Source: Trematomus loennbergii (Eukaryota > Chordata > Actinopteri > Perciformes > Nototheniidae). From it: a stretch of 64,000 nucleotides of DNA. Where the stretch lies: the NCBI GenBank assembly GCA_012861695.1, contig JAAOOA010000185.1, positions 344,501 through 408,500 of the forward strand. The letters run 5' to 3'. The notes below the pieces were generated by a model. It was not told where the DNA came from, made no database searches, and saw only the letters and a list, made by a program, of their open reading frames with translations. A program made the translations under genes and the position numbers. Positions 1 to 9,743 of this stretch are shown piece after piece (position 1 is the first letter of the stretch; each line of letters opens with the position of its first letter).

Positions 1-1134
1 CACACATACCTTCAGGTATTCTCTTTTAAAACCTCGTAGATGGCTGTACAGGTCTCTGGAACGAATTGCCGGATGGTTGACACTCCCACTCTGAACTGGT
101 AGGAAAGGCTCCTGAAGCTTTCCCCTGCAAATATTAACAAACACATAACTGTGTTATCTACACAAGCAGCTGAACAAAACACTCATTAGCTACAAAACTA
201 CAGGTTATAGTTTACAAGATAGTTGATTACTTTAAGTACTATGAAGATTCAGACAAATGATACAACATATAATAATGAAATATTTTAACATGCATTATTA
301 TAGGAAGAAGATAACGCTTTATTGATCCCTTGGTAATTTCTCAAGCAACCAAGCAGTACTTTGGTACTTTGGTTTTGTACTTACACTAGTACATCTACAT
401 TACACTGCGGTATACTAAAGCACAATATACAATATATATACAAAGGCTGCAATTTCAAATACAGCAACATCTTTAGCTTGCATACCTGTTGCCAAAAATC
501 GCAGCGTAACCATCAAACGTGTCCCCACGGAGATGCAATCCCGGTAGTTGGTGTTTTCCTCTGGATGATTGGAGTGAGGAGTTCCTCCAACATGTGGAAC
601 TGAACAGGAAAAAGCCGAGCAAAATTTCGGAAATCTGGCTTTTCATGTAACTCCAGCTCTCGACACAGGTCGGGAAAGCCCCATGAGCCTCTCGCTGTAG
701 TATCCACGATTTCACCCATTTAGTGCGGTTTCTCGTAATTCGTCGCTTCTGCCTCTTGAGATACTGTTTCTTGATAATGTGTTGCACAAGCAACACTCCA
801 ATGGCTGATATCCCCAGTGCCGCACGATACATGTTTTCAATGGACAAGACTGAAAATGGAACACACCCGCTATTTGCTGTTTGTTTATCACAGTCTGTTC
901 TTCTTCTCTTTCTTCCGGTTGTTGCCTATTTTGATTGACGAATACACACTACCACCGCCTGCTGGTAAGGGCACTTATTGCCACTCACGCATGCGCAGTT
1001 CGTACGTGCTCGGCTGAAGTAAAGCGGTGTATTTCAGTGCGACACACGGCCTAGACGCAGGAGAACTCGTCGATGGATCTGTCGGTGTTGGATGTCGGCG
1101 AGTTCTCTGGTGACTGCCTGGTGTGTCAGGGCCT
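1..1134 (-). mobile_element. Decayed PIF/Harbinger DNA transposon
   Basis: This left flank does not belong to the tandem TRIM unit. It holds the two transposase exons described separately, the intron between them (125-485) and 5' sequence (848-1134). The intron contains a short match at about 303-350 to the fish repeat reading CTTTATTGATCCC, related to the GATAAGATGGACC repeat of the TRIM units. No terminal inverted repeat was found. The element runs off the left edge of the window and is cut at 1134/1135, where Gypsy sequence begins. Confidence 0.7.
10..847 (-). pseudogene. PIF/Harbinger (HARBI1-like) transposase fragment, two exons, frameshifted
   Basis: The first exon (847 down to 486) reads an N-terminal Harbinger nuclease region: WVKSWILQREAHGAFP, then in a second frame LCRELELHEKPDFRNFARL and FHMLEELLTPIIQRK, then in a third frame RLMVTLRFLAT. 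A donor (CAG|GTATGC) at 486/485 and an acceptor (TTTGCAG|GG) at 125/124 lead to a second exon (124-10) reading SFRSLSYQFRVGVSTI and ending at AAG|GTATGT. The splice phase restores the family-typical LATG-ESF junction. Two frameshifts in exon 1 make this copy dead. The catalytic DDE region would lie beyond the left edge. Family assignment is from recognised motifs; coding capacity is lost. Confidence 0.8.
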
Positions 1135-2190
1135 TTACATGTGGCTCATCAAGGAATGCAGCGGACAAAAGCACTTGCCAGAAGGCACTGGTACTGGCCA
1201 GGTATGTCAAGAGAGATAGAACAAATGGTCGAGAATTGTGGGACATGTCAGCAGTTCCAGCCCAGAAACCAGAGGGAGCCTCTGATATCACACGACATTC
1301 CTGAGCTTCCTTGGCTCAAAATAGGGGCTGACATCTTTGAAATAAAAGGACAATCATTCCTATTGATGGTCGACTACCTGTCAAAATATCCTGAGGTGCT
1401 TAACATTAACGACAAGACTTCACACACTGTCATTAAGAAAATGAAATCAGTCTTCTCCAGGATAGGAATACCAAAAGAGATAGTGTGTGACCATGTCCCA
1501 TTCGCGAGTCAAGAAATGAGGAACTTTGCAGAATCATGGGGCATAAAACTCACTCATTCCAGCCCAGGCTATGCACAGTCCAATGGCCTGGCTGAAAGGA
1601 CCGTACAAACTGTTAAACATGTTCTTAAAAAAGCACAACTAACGAACACAGACCCTCATCTTGCCCTGCTCATCCTGAGAAACACACCTGTAACAGGCAT
1701 GCAATACTCACCCGCACAAATGCTCATGGGGAGAGTGCTAAGGAGCACCTTACCGAGCTCCACCGTGGTGCTTCAGCCTGCGGTGCCTAAGGATGTTCAC
1801 TCGACTCTCGAGAATCTACAGAGGAGGCAGCAGCAGTATTATGACAGAGGAACGAGGCCGCTTCCTGAGCTGCAACCAGGAAGTACTGTTCACATGGAAA
1901 CTGAACAGGGTTGGCGTCCAGCTTTGGTCACTGCACAGAGAGATGAGCCACGTTCCTATGATGTTGTCACATCTTCAGGTCAGCACTACAGGCGCAACAG
2001 GAGAAATCTGAGGAAAACAGCGACGCCCAAATGGACCCAGAACCTGACTTGCCTGAAGACAATCAACTATGCATGCCAGATGCAGACACATCAGAGACTG
2101 TTGAATGTGAAATGTCATCACCGCAGAGCACAAGAAGAACCAGATGTGGCCGATTTATTCGACCACCTGAGAGATACAAAGATTTCCTAA
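1135..2190 (+). pseudogene. Gypsy integrase fragment
   Basis: The open frame covers the H-H-C-C zinc-binding region (HVAHQGM, CGTCQQF), the catalytic core with the first Asp in KIGADIF, the second in IVCDH and the Glu in NGLAER, and a C-terminal domain with a GWRPALVTAQR stretch that is intact here. Gag, protease, reverse transcriptase and RNase H are absent. After about 2018 a 4-bp deletion relative to the copy near 43812 changes the reading frame of the tail. It is a non-autonomous relic. Confidence 0.85.
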
Positions 2191-2464
2191 TTGGCTCAGG
2201 CTAAAGGTTGTGATAAGACACAGTTAATACGTTAAAAATCCTTACTCTATTTGCTAAAAAGAAAAAAGAGAAGAGTAAGGTGTGTTGTTTATATGAGGAT
2301 GTTGGAGTGAAATACACTGATTCTAAGTTGACATGTTAATGTTCATACAAAATATAATTCCATATATTCTTATGTTAACAAGTGAACAATGTTAATATTG
2401 AGACCGTTATAGAATGTTTACTACAGCAAATGTTATATGCAACTTTCATTGTAAGAAAGGAGGA

Positions 2465-2683
2465 TGTAGTATATAGTGCCGCGCACATATACCATCAGGA
2501 CGTTACTGATGTGGTGCGGCTGCGGAGTGATACTGTGTGTATGCAAGCCCGCATCTTGAACGCATGTATGTATCATGGCTGAAGACTTACTAAGTAAATA
2601 AAGATGCCTCATACAAAGGTCTACGGATACCTTATTACTCTCCATGACCTGCGGTCAACTATATAGCATAAAGGACTATTACA
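2465..2683 (+). repeat. 3' LTR of the truncated Gypsy element
   Basis: It begins TGTAGTATATAG and ends CTATTACA, with TG...CA termini. It is preceded by the purine-rich tract AAGAAAGGAGGA (polypurine tract) and followed by GTAAC at 2684-2688. It is the same sequence as the LTRs at 39851 and 44260. Confidence 0.9.
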
Positions 2684-3333
2684 GTAACAAGAGGATTTTG
2701 ACATTATGATTACTATGTTTTTGTTTTAAACGAGAAAAAGTTACGATGGAAAACTTTTGTCACAAATAGGCCTCACTGTGATTTTGAGGTTTTACAATAA
2801 AACACCTCTTTAAAATAACTAAAAGCAGATAAATAGAGGTCTGTAAATTAAGTAAAAGTGTCTCAATCAGAGAGTAGCAGGTCTAAATTACCTTCCACCA
2901 CTTGAATATCAATAGTGTCTGAGAAAACACATGATAATGTACATATACTGTGTACATACATGATGTATTATCATCACTTTTATTTTCATTCATGACTTTG
3001 TAAATCTCAAGTTTGAACATGTAGGAAACAAGTCTGGTTTATTCCACCGATGTATGCATGTACTTCGTTTTATTATAAGTTCAATGAAACAGTTATTTAT
3101 GAAAAGCGTGCATCAGGCTGCAGTGGGTTAGTTCCTCCACAAGAGGGCGGCCTCAGCTCTCTCTCATTTTCTACAGACTCTGGTTTTGGGTTCATATCAT
3201 CTTCTCAAACACAACTAAACTGCACATCTTTACTTTCAATCATTTACATCCATTTGGGAACCATATCACTTCCACAAGACCTTTACATCATGCATTAATA
3301 AACAGTTTGACCAACTTCTGCAGGTCCATATTA

Positions 3334-3500
3334 AGAGAAGATAAGATGGACCTTTATTAATCCCCGTGGGGAAACTCAGTAGTTTAACAGCAACAGGGTA
3401 AGAATGAAAAACAGGAGATTCACACAGATGAATACGATTAAGGATAAAAATGTAAAATGATAAAATAACTATAAAATAAGAAATGAATTAAAATGAACAT
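3334..3500. repeat. Dispersed GATAAGATGGACC-type fish repeat
   Basis: The stretch beginning AGAAGATAAGATGGACC and continuing CTTTATTAATCCCCGTGGGG is a common short interspersed motif of teleost genomes. Copies lie at the same place in the other units, near 9268, 32486 and 45127, differing mainly in the number of ATAAG repeats at the start. It was present before the unit amplified. Rest of 2689-3950: AT-rich DNA with no gene recognised and a polymorphic C-tract near 3830-3845. Confidence 0.6.
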
Positions 3501-3951
3501 ATACACATGGGTACATATTATTTACATGTGTGTGAAAACAGTGTGTATTTTATGTCCACGAATTGTGCCATTGTAGAACTTGTTTTATATATAGTTGGTA
3601 TACTATTTTTTGAATACTTTTATTATAAAATCTATTTTTTGGGAATAGGGAGTACATTAATCCTTGGTTTTCCTCTGGTAAGAAAATAGAAGATTTTAAG
3701 GCCATTCAGTATGTTTTATTTTACAATTATTGCTAAAATGAGTTAAACATTTCACTGTGCACATGTTTGAAATACTTCAGCAGCGTGTAAGAGCCATTTG
3801 ACAATGTGTGCCCGACAATAGTAGAGAAACCACCCCCCCCCCCCTAAAAAACCCCACCCTCCAAGGATGTGGAGCTAATGTCACCCCATCGGACCACAAA
3901 CGGTGTAACTGTGTGTTGATGGATCCATAACATTGTGCGACCTGTTTCCAT

Positions 3952-4033
3952 ACTCAATCAATAAGTACTTCTTATCGTACTTCTTAATATACTCAATCAA
4001 TAAAGTACTTCTTATCTTACTTATCATACATTG
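3952..4033. repeat. 40-bp minisatellite, two copies (unit A)
   Basis: The repeat begins ACTCAATCAATAAAGTACTT with a period of 39-40 bp. Unit A has two copies (starts 3952 and 3991), B four, D four and E two. Copy number therefore changed after unit duplication. Confidence 0.8.
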
Positions 4034-4136
4034 TGGGGACTCCAAACACTGGGTAGTCATAATAGAAACCAATTTAATACATACTTTTTTTGTAATATTG
4101 AATGTACCGTCTAATGACACCCTTTAAAGGATATGA

Positions 4137-4172
4137 GTGTGTGGTGTGCGTGTGTGTGTGTGTGTGTGTGTG
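4137..4172. repeat. (GT)n microsatellite, unit A
   Basis: A short GT run lies immediately before the FAAP24-like exon. The same microsatellite is longer in B (12828-12890) and E (46372-46450) and short and interrupted in D (33796-33830). Confidence 0.85.
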
Positions 4173-4183
4173 CGTTCTCTCAG

Positions 4184-4265
4184 CTCTGCAACGCCGCCCC
4201 CCACGAGCTGGAGCCCATCGTGGGTCAGGCTGCAGCTCAGCAAACCCACTGCTGCTGGAACCTGA
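4184..4265 (+). pseudogene. FAAP24-like terminal exon, broken copy (unit A)
   Basis: It follows TTCTCTCAG, a plausible splice acceptor, and aligns with the intact exon of unit E (46459-46560). A 20-bp deletion after CAGCTCAGCAA removes the HSFF segment and shifts the frame. The unbroken part reads ELEPIVGQAAAQQ, resembling the C-terminal helix-hairpin-helix of FAAP24 (Fanconi anaemia core-complex associated protein 24). The orientation is opposite to the TRIM gene. No other FAAP24 exon is seen here. Confidence 0.6.
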
Positions 4266-4269
4266 GCTC

Positions 4270-5527
4270 TCAGAGTCTGGGGTCTGATTTTCTGGTTGTT
4301 TGCTTAGTAAGGACATATGAAGCTCATTTTCAGGTTCACATATGTATTTAGTGCCTCTGCTGTGACGTGTTTCTAGGCTTTAATGTTCAAAAAGGTCTTA
4401 TTTCATGTTAAACCCCAATATAATTCAACATGAACCCTCCTTTATTGTAAGATCACACGATAAATAATATAATACAACTGCTACCCTGCTGCTAATTTTG
4501 TTTATTAGATTCTTTTCATTTAAACCTGTGTAACTATGGTTCTAGCCTTGAATGACCCTTTACTGTGATCAAACCAGCCTAATGGGGTCCTATATTATGG
4601 TCATTTTCAGGTTCATATATGTATTTGGTGGCTCCACTGTGACATGTTTCCATGCTTTAATGTTCAAAAAGCTCTTCATTCTTCCCAGTCTTCTCTTATT
4701 GGTTAGCTGGCCGGCTCTGTTGTGATTTGGCAACGGCTTAGGTATGTCCCGCCCCTTATCACGTACAATGTGTTGGAGCGCAAATTTACATGCAACAAAA
4801 ACCTATACAACACACTGCAGGGAAGGCAAACCCCAAAGAGCATAATAGGGTCTCCATGAAGTTTGTGATTTCAGAATGAGCTTGAAACTAAAAACAGGCA
4901 AAAAACGCTTTAAAGACAATCTAGATACTATCACTAATTACACTTAGATCTCATTGTGCTCCTTTGTTCCTGTAAACTGTTTCAGCAGACTGTCCAGTTA
5001 TTATACACAGCAACATGATCATACACTACCTACCATCTCAGATTTAAAAGGGTATTTGAGTTCTCTGAGAATAGCTGATGGGGTTTTTAATCAGATGTTG
5101 TAAACACATGAACTGCTTTTTTTACTTGATTCCAAATAAATACAATAAAGTTTAATCAGAATGTATTTTTATTTCTTAAAAGAAAGATACAATTAAAAAA
5201 CTTTTGTGTTTTTTCAAAAAATGCTGTTTTGCTAAATATTCATTTAAACAAGGATAAGACAAATACTGTTGTCTCTGAAACATAGACATTCATGAAAGTA
5301 CAAACGCTTGTATGTCGTACGTTGGATTTTACAGTCCTGAAGGAAGTTGATACAGTTTAAAAGATTTTAAGAGATCATTTGAATCAAAGAAAAACATTAA
5401 CAGAAAAGAAAATATACTTTTAATAAAAATCTGGTATAACAATGTATAGAGGGGGCATCCCCCCAAAAGACATACATTTATCACATGAAATTATAGCGAA
5501 GCCCGTGTGAAACATCAAATGGTTGTT
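4270..5527. other. 3' flank of TRIM A, no gene seen
   Basis: AT-rich unit sequence conserved in B, D and E (partly in C). It contains a duplicated phrase (TTTTCAGGTTCA...TATGTATTT...TTTAATGTTCAAAAA at about 4328-4395 and 4603-4675) and a TTTATT at about 5168-5173 that reads AATAAA on the minus strand, a possible polyadenylation signal for TRIM A about 355 bp after the stop codon. No ORF worth reporting. Confidence 0.5.
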
Positions 5528-7171
5528 CTACTCAGTGTGATTGACAGGAGAGATGATCAGAGGGCCAGAGTTTTTACCACCATCATTATGACCAGTACTA
5601 AATAATGGGTAGAGTTTCTCTTTGAAGCGGCAGCCAGTGAAGGAGTAGATCAGAGCTGCAGCATCAACATCATAAAAGGAGACCAGACCCTCCTCATAAT
5701 CCACAAACACCCCCACCTTCTGAGGCTGAGACTTCAGAGAGAGACGGACTGCAGGAACAGCACAAGCTATGTACTCATTTTCATTCCTCAACCCTATCGT
5801 CCAGTTACCTTTCTGAGGAGAAGGTGTGATGAGTCCCTTCCTGTTGATCGACTCTCTGACCACTCCTAAATCCCACTCAGTCTTCCCTTTAACCTGAACC
5901 TCGTAATAAAATCTTCCTGAAGAGAAACTCTGCTTTGCTAAGACACAAGAACACAAATCAAATCTCTCTGGATTGTCTGGGAGATTCTTGCTCACATCAC
6001 CATGTGTAACTTGTTTTCCATCATCAGACAGGATGAGTTTGGGATGTGCTGTATCAGGATCAAGAGTCACCTCCACCTCATACTGCTGGACCCTCTTCAG
6101 CTCCACCTCAAGCAGCTTCTTCATCTGTTTACTGAGCGTCTCCTCCAGCTGAGTCACAGCTCTCCTCACAGTCCCCTCATATGAAGGTGGACGGACCCTG
6201 ACTTCTGTCCAGTTCTTGGTGGGTGGAGCAGCGTTCAGGGACGTGAAGCTTTGGAGGAGGTGGAGCTGGTCTTCAGAGCGTGAGAGCTGCTCCACCTCAG
6301 AGCTTCTCTTCTTCAGCTCAGAGATTTCCTGTTCCAGCTCTTTGATGAAGCCTTCAGCCTGTTCCTCTGTCTCTCTCTGCTTCTCTTTGATGGTGTCGAT
6401 GAGCTCGGCCTGGCTTCTCTCAACAGACTCCTTCAGAGCGGTGAAGACCTGAACACCATCTGCTATCTCTCTGTCTGCTCCTTCCTTACTGAGCTCCACT
6501 GAGCGATTCATCTCCTGAATCTTCAGTCGTCTCTTCTGGATCATCTTCTGAATTTCAGCCTCTGTCTTCCCCAGCTCAGCCTTCTTTCCTTCATATCCTT
6601 CTTTCAGAGGAACAACATCATGTGTCTTGTGGTCTGAATAGGTGCAGAGCATGCAGACACACACCTGGTCGGTCTTACAGAACAGCTTCAGCAGTTTATC
6701 GTGCTTCACACACATCCTGCTTTCCAGGTTCTCCTCAGGGTCGATCAGCTGATGTCTCTTGAAGCCTGGCCTTGTCAGGTGAGGCTCCAGGTGAGTCTCA
6801 CAGTAGGACTCCAGACACACCAGGCAGGACTTCAGGGCCTTCAGTCTGGTTCCAGTGCAGACGTCACAGGGAACTTCTCCTGGTTTGACAACGTGTTGCT
6901 CTGAGCTGCTGCTGCTGGCTTTCTGTTGAGCTGACTGTCTGAACTGAGCAGCCATCTCAGAGATGAAAGTGTTGACCCGCAGTTCAGGCTTTATGTTGAA
7001 CACCTCTTTGCAGTTGGGACACTGACTCGGGACATTTCTATCCCAGTGTTCAGAGATGCAGGCTTTACAGAAGTTGTGTCCACATGGTGTGCTGACTGGA
7101 TCAGTGAACACATCCAGACAGATGGAGCACAGAAACTGATCTTCAGTCAGCAGACAGCTGGCAGCAGACAT
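5528..7171 (-). CDS. TRIM E3 ubiquitin ligase, RING/B-box/coiled-coil/PRY-SPRY (intact copy A)
   Basis: A 547-residue protein, full length for a class C-IV TRIM. It has an intact C3HC4 RING (Cys15, 18, 30, His32, Cys35, 38, 51, 54), a B-box 1 type cluster (Cys102, 105, 116, 119, 124, His127), a B-box 2 (Cys154, His157, Cys165, Asp168, Cys173, Cys176, His181, His184), a coiled coil at about 190-310, and PRY-SPRY from about 368 (LDPDTAHP, LSDDGKQV, WDLGVV) to the end. The start is set at MSAASC because GTTCTTACAG|ACATG is a good splice acceptor at 7174; the 29 codons upstream are intronic. The whole coding region is one exon, with a non-coding 5' exon at 8399. By family it would transfer ubiquitin, with the SPRY choosing the target. 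It resembles the fish bloodthirsty/TRIM39-like and finTRIM expansions, many of which are interferon-induced. The only unbroken copy here. Confidence 0.92.
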   Translation of the reverse strand: MSAASCLLTEDQFLCSICLDVFTDPVSTPCGHNFCKACISEHWDRNVPSQCPNCKEVFNIKPELRVNTFISEMAAQFRQSAQQKASSSSSEQHVVKPGEVPCDVCTGTRLKALKSCLVCLESYCETHLEPHLTRPGFKRHQLIDPEENLESRMCVKHDKLLKLFCKTDQVCVCMLCTYSDHKTHDVVPLKEGYEGKKAELGKTEAEIQKMIQKRRLKIQEMNRSVELSKEGADREIADGVQVFTALKESVERSQAELIDTIKEKQRETEEQAEGFIKELEQEISELKKRSSEVEQLSRSEDQLHLLQSFTSLNAAPPTKNWTEVRVRPPSYEGTVRRAVTQLEETLSKQMKKLLEVELKRVQQYEVEVTLDPDTAHPKLILSDDGKQVTHGDVSKNLPDNPERFDLCSCVLAKQSFSSGRFYYEVQVKGKTEWDLGVVRESINRKGLITPSPQKGNWTIGLRNENEYIACAVPAVRLSLKSQPQKVGVFVDYEEGLVSFYDVDAAALIYSFTGCRFKEKLYPLFSTGHNDGGKNSGPLIISPVNHTE

Positions 7172-7173
7172 GT

Positions 7174-8398
7174 CTGTAAGAACAAACAAGGTTTTAACTA
7201 AATGTAGTAGAGAATACGGTATGCATACTGGATGTAAAAAGCTGACACTAAATTTCACTGCTTGCTTTAAAAGTTAAATACTATCCTTAATGTGTTAAAC
7301 ATGTAGATCATTTTACAGTTTGATGAAATGTGCTGCTATAACTCTGTGGCCCATAAACAACACATGACCACTGTTTGTTCTGTCACAGTAAAGTCTATGG
7401 ACTCATTAAACGGACTCTGCATGTCGCAATGCTCTCAATTACATTATTTGAAAAGCCTAATCCATCAGAATATATGTAATCATAGCCTCTGATCCCTGCC
7501 TGCTACCAGTCACTTCAATGACTGAAGCATGTGGCTATTAGCCGCTTGTTAGTTATTCAAAGAGAAGGACCACATGGATGTTAGCCTCTGCAGACCATTT
7601 ACATGCACAGAAACCTATAGAACACTACAGGAAAGGAAAACTCCTAAAAGCATAAGAGGGCTTCTTAAAAAATCTCCCTGAGAGGAATTCCTGAGGTTTT
7701 GAGTTTATACCTGATGTTGAAACATTGTCAATTATCAGCTTTTGTTATATTTAACAAAGTAATAAAGAAAGTAAAATACGATCTAAAATGCAGGAACAGA
7801 GCAACTTCATCCTCAGAGGATAAAGAGGGTCTGCACCCCGAACACAGCTCACGTTCCCACTATGGAGAAGAAAGAAAACAGTCTACTAATCCTACCCATA
7901 CATTCTGTTAGACATTATCTAAACATTCCCACCACCACACCATAAAACCTCCCAGTCCTTAGCCATTTGCAAATCCACCTTTTGCCCTCTGAAATGTAAA
8001 ACCTAAAGACATATATATATATATTTATATATTTATATCTGTTAAAGAAATATAACAAAAAATGCAATTTAACAGAGCAAAAGGCAATCATAGTACAAGA
8101 CATATGATGATGAATGATTATATGATAATTTGACACTACACTGCGTTAAAAAGACAGACAGCAGTAACTAGAGTGAAGTTGAGAAAGAAAGGGTTATAAG
8201 TTAACGGCTGCTGACCAAAGTGTATAACAGATAAATAAGTTGTACAATGTAAATGTCGTGCCCTTACAGACTACACAAAAAGAAACCACCCAAACAATCT
8301 GAGCTAGGCTAGTTAGCTGTTAGCAGGCCTGGGCTAACTGCTGTTCCTGTTCTTTGTCTCGTGTTTAGTGAGTCGTTGTGTCTCTGTAGTGCACTCAC
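7174..8398 (-). other. First intron of TRIM A
   Basis: It is bounded by a donor CACTG|GTGAGTGC at 8399/8398 and an acceptor TTCTTACAG|AC at 7174/7173, both conserved in the other copies. About 1.2 kb and AT-rich. It contains a short (AT)n run at about 8010-8040. In A it carries no MITE; the corresponding introns of B, C and E have been invaded. Confidence 0.75.
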
Positions 8399-8500
8399 CA
8401 GTGTTTGCAGAGGTTCTGCTGTGTTGTTGAGAAGAAGCTGCTGGATTCAGTGTTCTTCAGAGAAACAGAGACGCTGTCTGGACCGCAGCTCTGCTCTCAC
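8399..8500 (-). other. Non-coding 5' exon of TRIM A (upper boundary approximate)
   Basis: The exon ends with CCTCTGCAAACACTG followed by GTGAGTGC. Reading upstream it contains the AGCAGCTTCTTCTCAACAAC stretch. The transcription start is not visible, so the upper end is placed just below the ISRE. Equivalent exons begin at 23952 (B), 31620 (C), 38100 (D) and 63984 (E). Confidence 0.6.
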
Positions 8501-8502
8501 TA

Positions 8503-8519
8503 AGTTTCACTTTCGTTTC
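8503..8519 (-). promoter_or_regulatory. Interferon-stimulated response element (ISRE) of TRIM A
   Basis: On the minus strand the sequence reads GAAACGAAAGTGAAACT: three GAAA-type half-sites, with GAAAGTGAAACT matching the ISRE consensus GAAANNGAAACT exactly. It lies about 105 bp upstream of the 5' exon donor, where the promoter is expected. By established knowledge ISREs bind IRF factors and ISGF3, so type I interferon induction is the natural inference. Identical in C (31726-31742), degraded in D (38205-38222) and missing in B. Confidence 0.75.
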
Positions 8520-9743
8520 TGTGAAGTTGAAGCTCTCCTGTTTCAGTGCTCCTCCTCTCAGTGTAGCTCTGTGAGTGAGGGTGTATCACTCTCTGGGGAG
8601 GACATTAACTCAGCTTTGTAACAAGAGGAGGTTTGACATTATGATTACCATGTTTTTGTTATAAAGGCGAAAAAGTTACGATGGAAAACTTTTGTCACAA
8701 ATAGGCCTCACTGTGATTTTGACGTTTTACAATAAAACACCTCTTTAAAATAACTAAAAGCAGATAAATAGAGGTCTGTAAATTAACTAAAAGTGTCTCA
8801 ATCAGAGAGTAGCAGGTCTAAATTACCTTCCACCACTTGAATATCAATAGTGTCTGAGAAAACACATGATAATGTACATATACTGTGTACATACATGATG
8901 TATTATCATCACTTTTATTTTCATTCATGACTTTGTAAATCTCAAGTTTGAACACGTAGGAAACAAGTCTGGTTTATTCCACCGATGTATGCATGTACTT
9001 CGTTTTATTATAAGTTCAATGAAACAGTTATTTATGAAAAGCGTGCATCAGGCTGCAGTGGGTTAGTTCCTCCACAAGAGGGCGGCCTCAGCTCTCTCTC
9101 ATTTTCTACAGACTCTGGTTTTGGGTTCATATCATCTTCTCAAACACAACGAAACTGCACATCTTTACTTTCAATCATTTACATCCATTTGGGAACCATA
9201 TCACTTCCACAAGACCTTTACATCATGCATTAATAAACAGTTTGACCAACTTCTGCAGGTCCATACTAAGAGAAGATAAGATGGACCTTTATTAATCCCC
9301 GTGGGGAAACTCAGTAGTTTAACAGCAACAGGGTAAGAATGAAAAACAGGAGATTCACACAGATGAATACGATTAAGGATAAAAATGTAAAATGATAAAA
9401 TAACTATAAAATAAGAAATGAATTCAAATGAACATATACACATGGGTACATATTATTTACATGTGTGTGAAAACAGTGTGTATTTTATGTCCACGAATTG
9501 TGCCATTGTAGAACTTGTTTTATATATAGTTGGTATACTATTTTTTGAATACTTTTATTATAAAATCTATTTTTTGGGAATAGGGAGTACATTAATCCTT
9601 GGTTTTCCTCTGGTAAGAAATATAGAAGATTTTAAGGCCATTCAGTATTGTTTTATTTTACAATTATTGCTAAAATGAGTTAAACATTTCACTGTGCACA
9701 TGTTTGAAATACTTCAGCAGCGTGTAAGAGCCATTTGACAATG

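Larger units (their letters stand above)
1135..2683 (+). mobile_element. 5'-truncated Ty3/Gypsy element, integrase plus 3' LTR
   Basis: Sequence from TTACATGTGG onward matches the 3' part of the full element at 39851-44478 (from 43098). It ends with the same 219-bp LTR (2465-2683), followed by the same GTAAC and AACAAGAGG host sequence as at 44479. The insertion site is therefore identical, so this is a segmental copy of that insertion and not an independent integration. It keeps 172 bp of integrase C-terminal sequence (1740-1911) that the larger copy has lost, but it has its own 4-bp loss near 2018. Confidence 0.9.
2684..8622 (-). repeat. Tandem unit A (TRIM gene, intron, 5' exon, downstream repeats)
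   Basis: First of five paralogous units. From low to high coordinate it holds 3' flanking DNA with dispersed repeats (2684-5527), the only intact TRIM coding exon (5528-7173), an intron (7174-8398), a 5' exon and an ISRE, and it ends at CAGCTTTGTAAC. It lacks the hAT MITE found in B, D and E (empty CTTTAAAG site at about 4123-4130), lacks the composite hAT insertion of B and E, and shares with D a deletion of about 110 bp near 4790. Confidence 0.85.

Noticed and set aside
1073..1134. Possible start MDLSVLDVGEFSG fused to Gypsy sequence
   Set aside because: The fusion runs out of the integrase frame and ends quickly; no family recognised.
3050..3298. 82-codon open frame kept in units A, B, D and E
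   Set aside because: No start context, domain or splice support, and it is as conserved as surrounding non-coding unit DNA. Recent duplication alone explains it.
3952..4033. 40-bp repeats as a CRISPR-like array
   Set aside because: Head-to-tail repeats without unique spacers, in a eukaryotic sequence.
6216..6452. Open frames antisense to the TRIM coiled coil, repeated in every copy
   Set aside because: Shadows of the TRIM frame, with serine-rich translation from the opposite strand and no independent support.
7172..7258. In-frame extension of TRIM A by 29 codons (MKFSVSF...)
   Set aside because: It crosses a conserved splice acceptor (TTCTTACAG|AC), so it is intron sequence.
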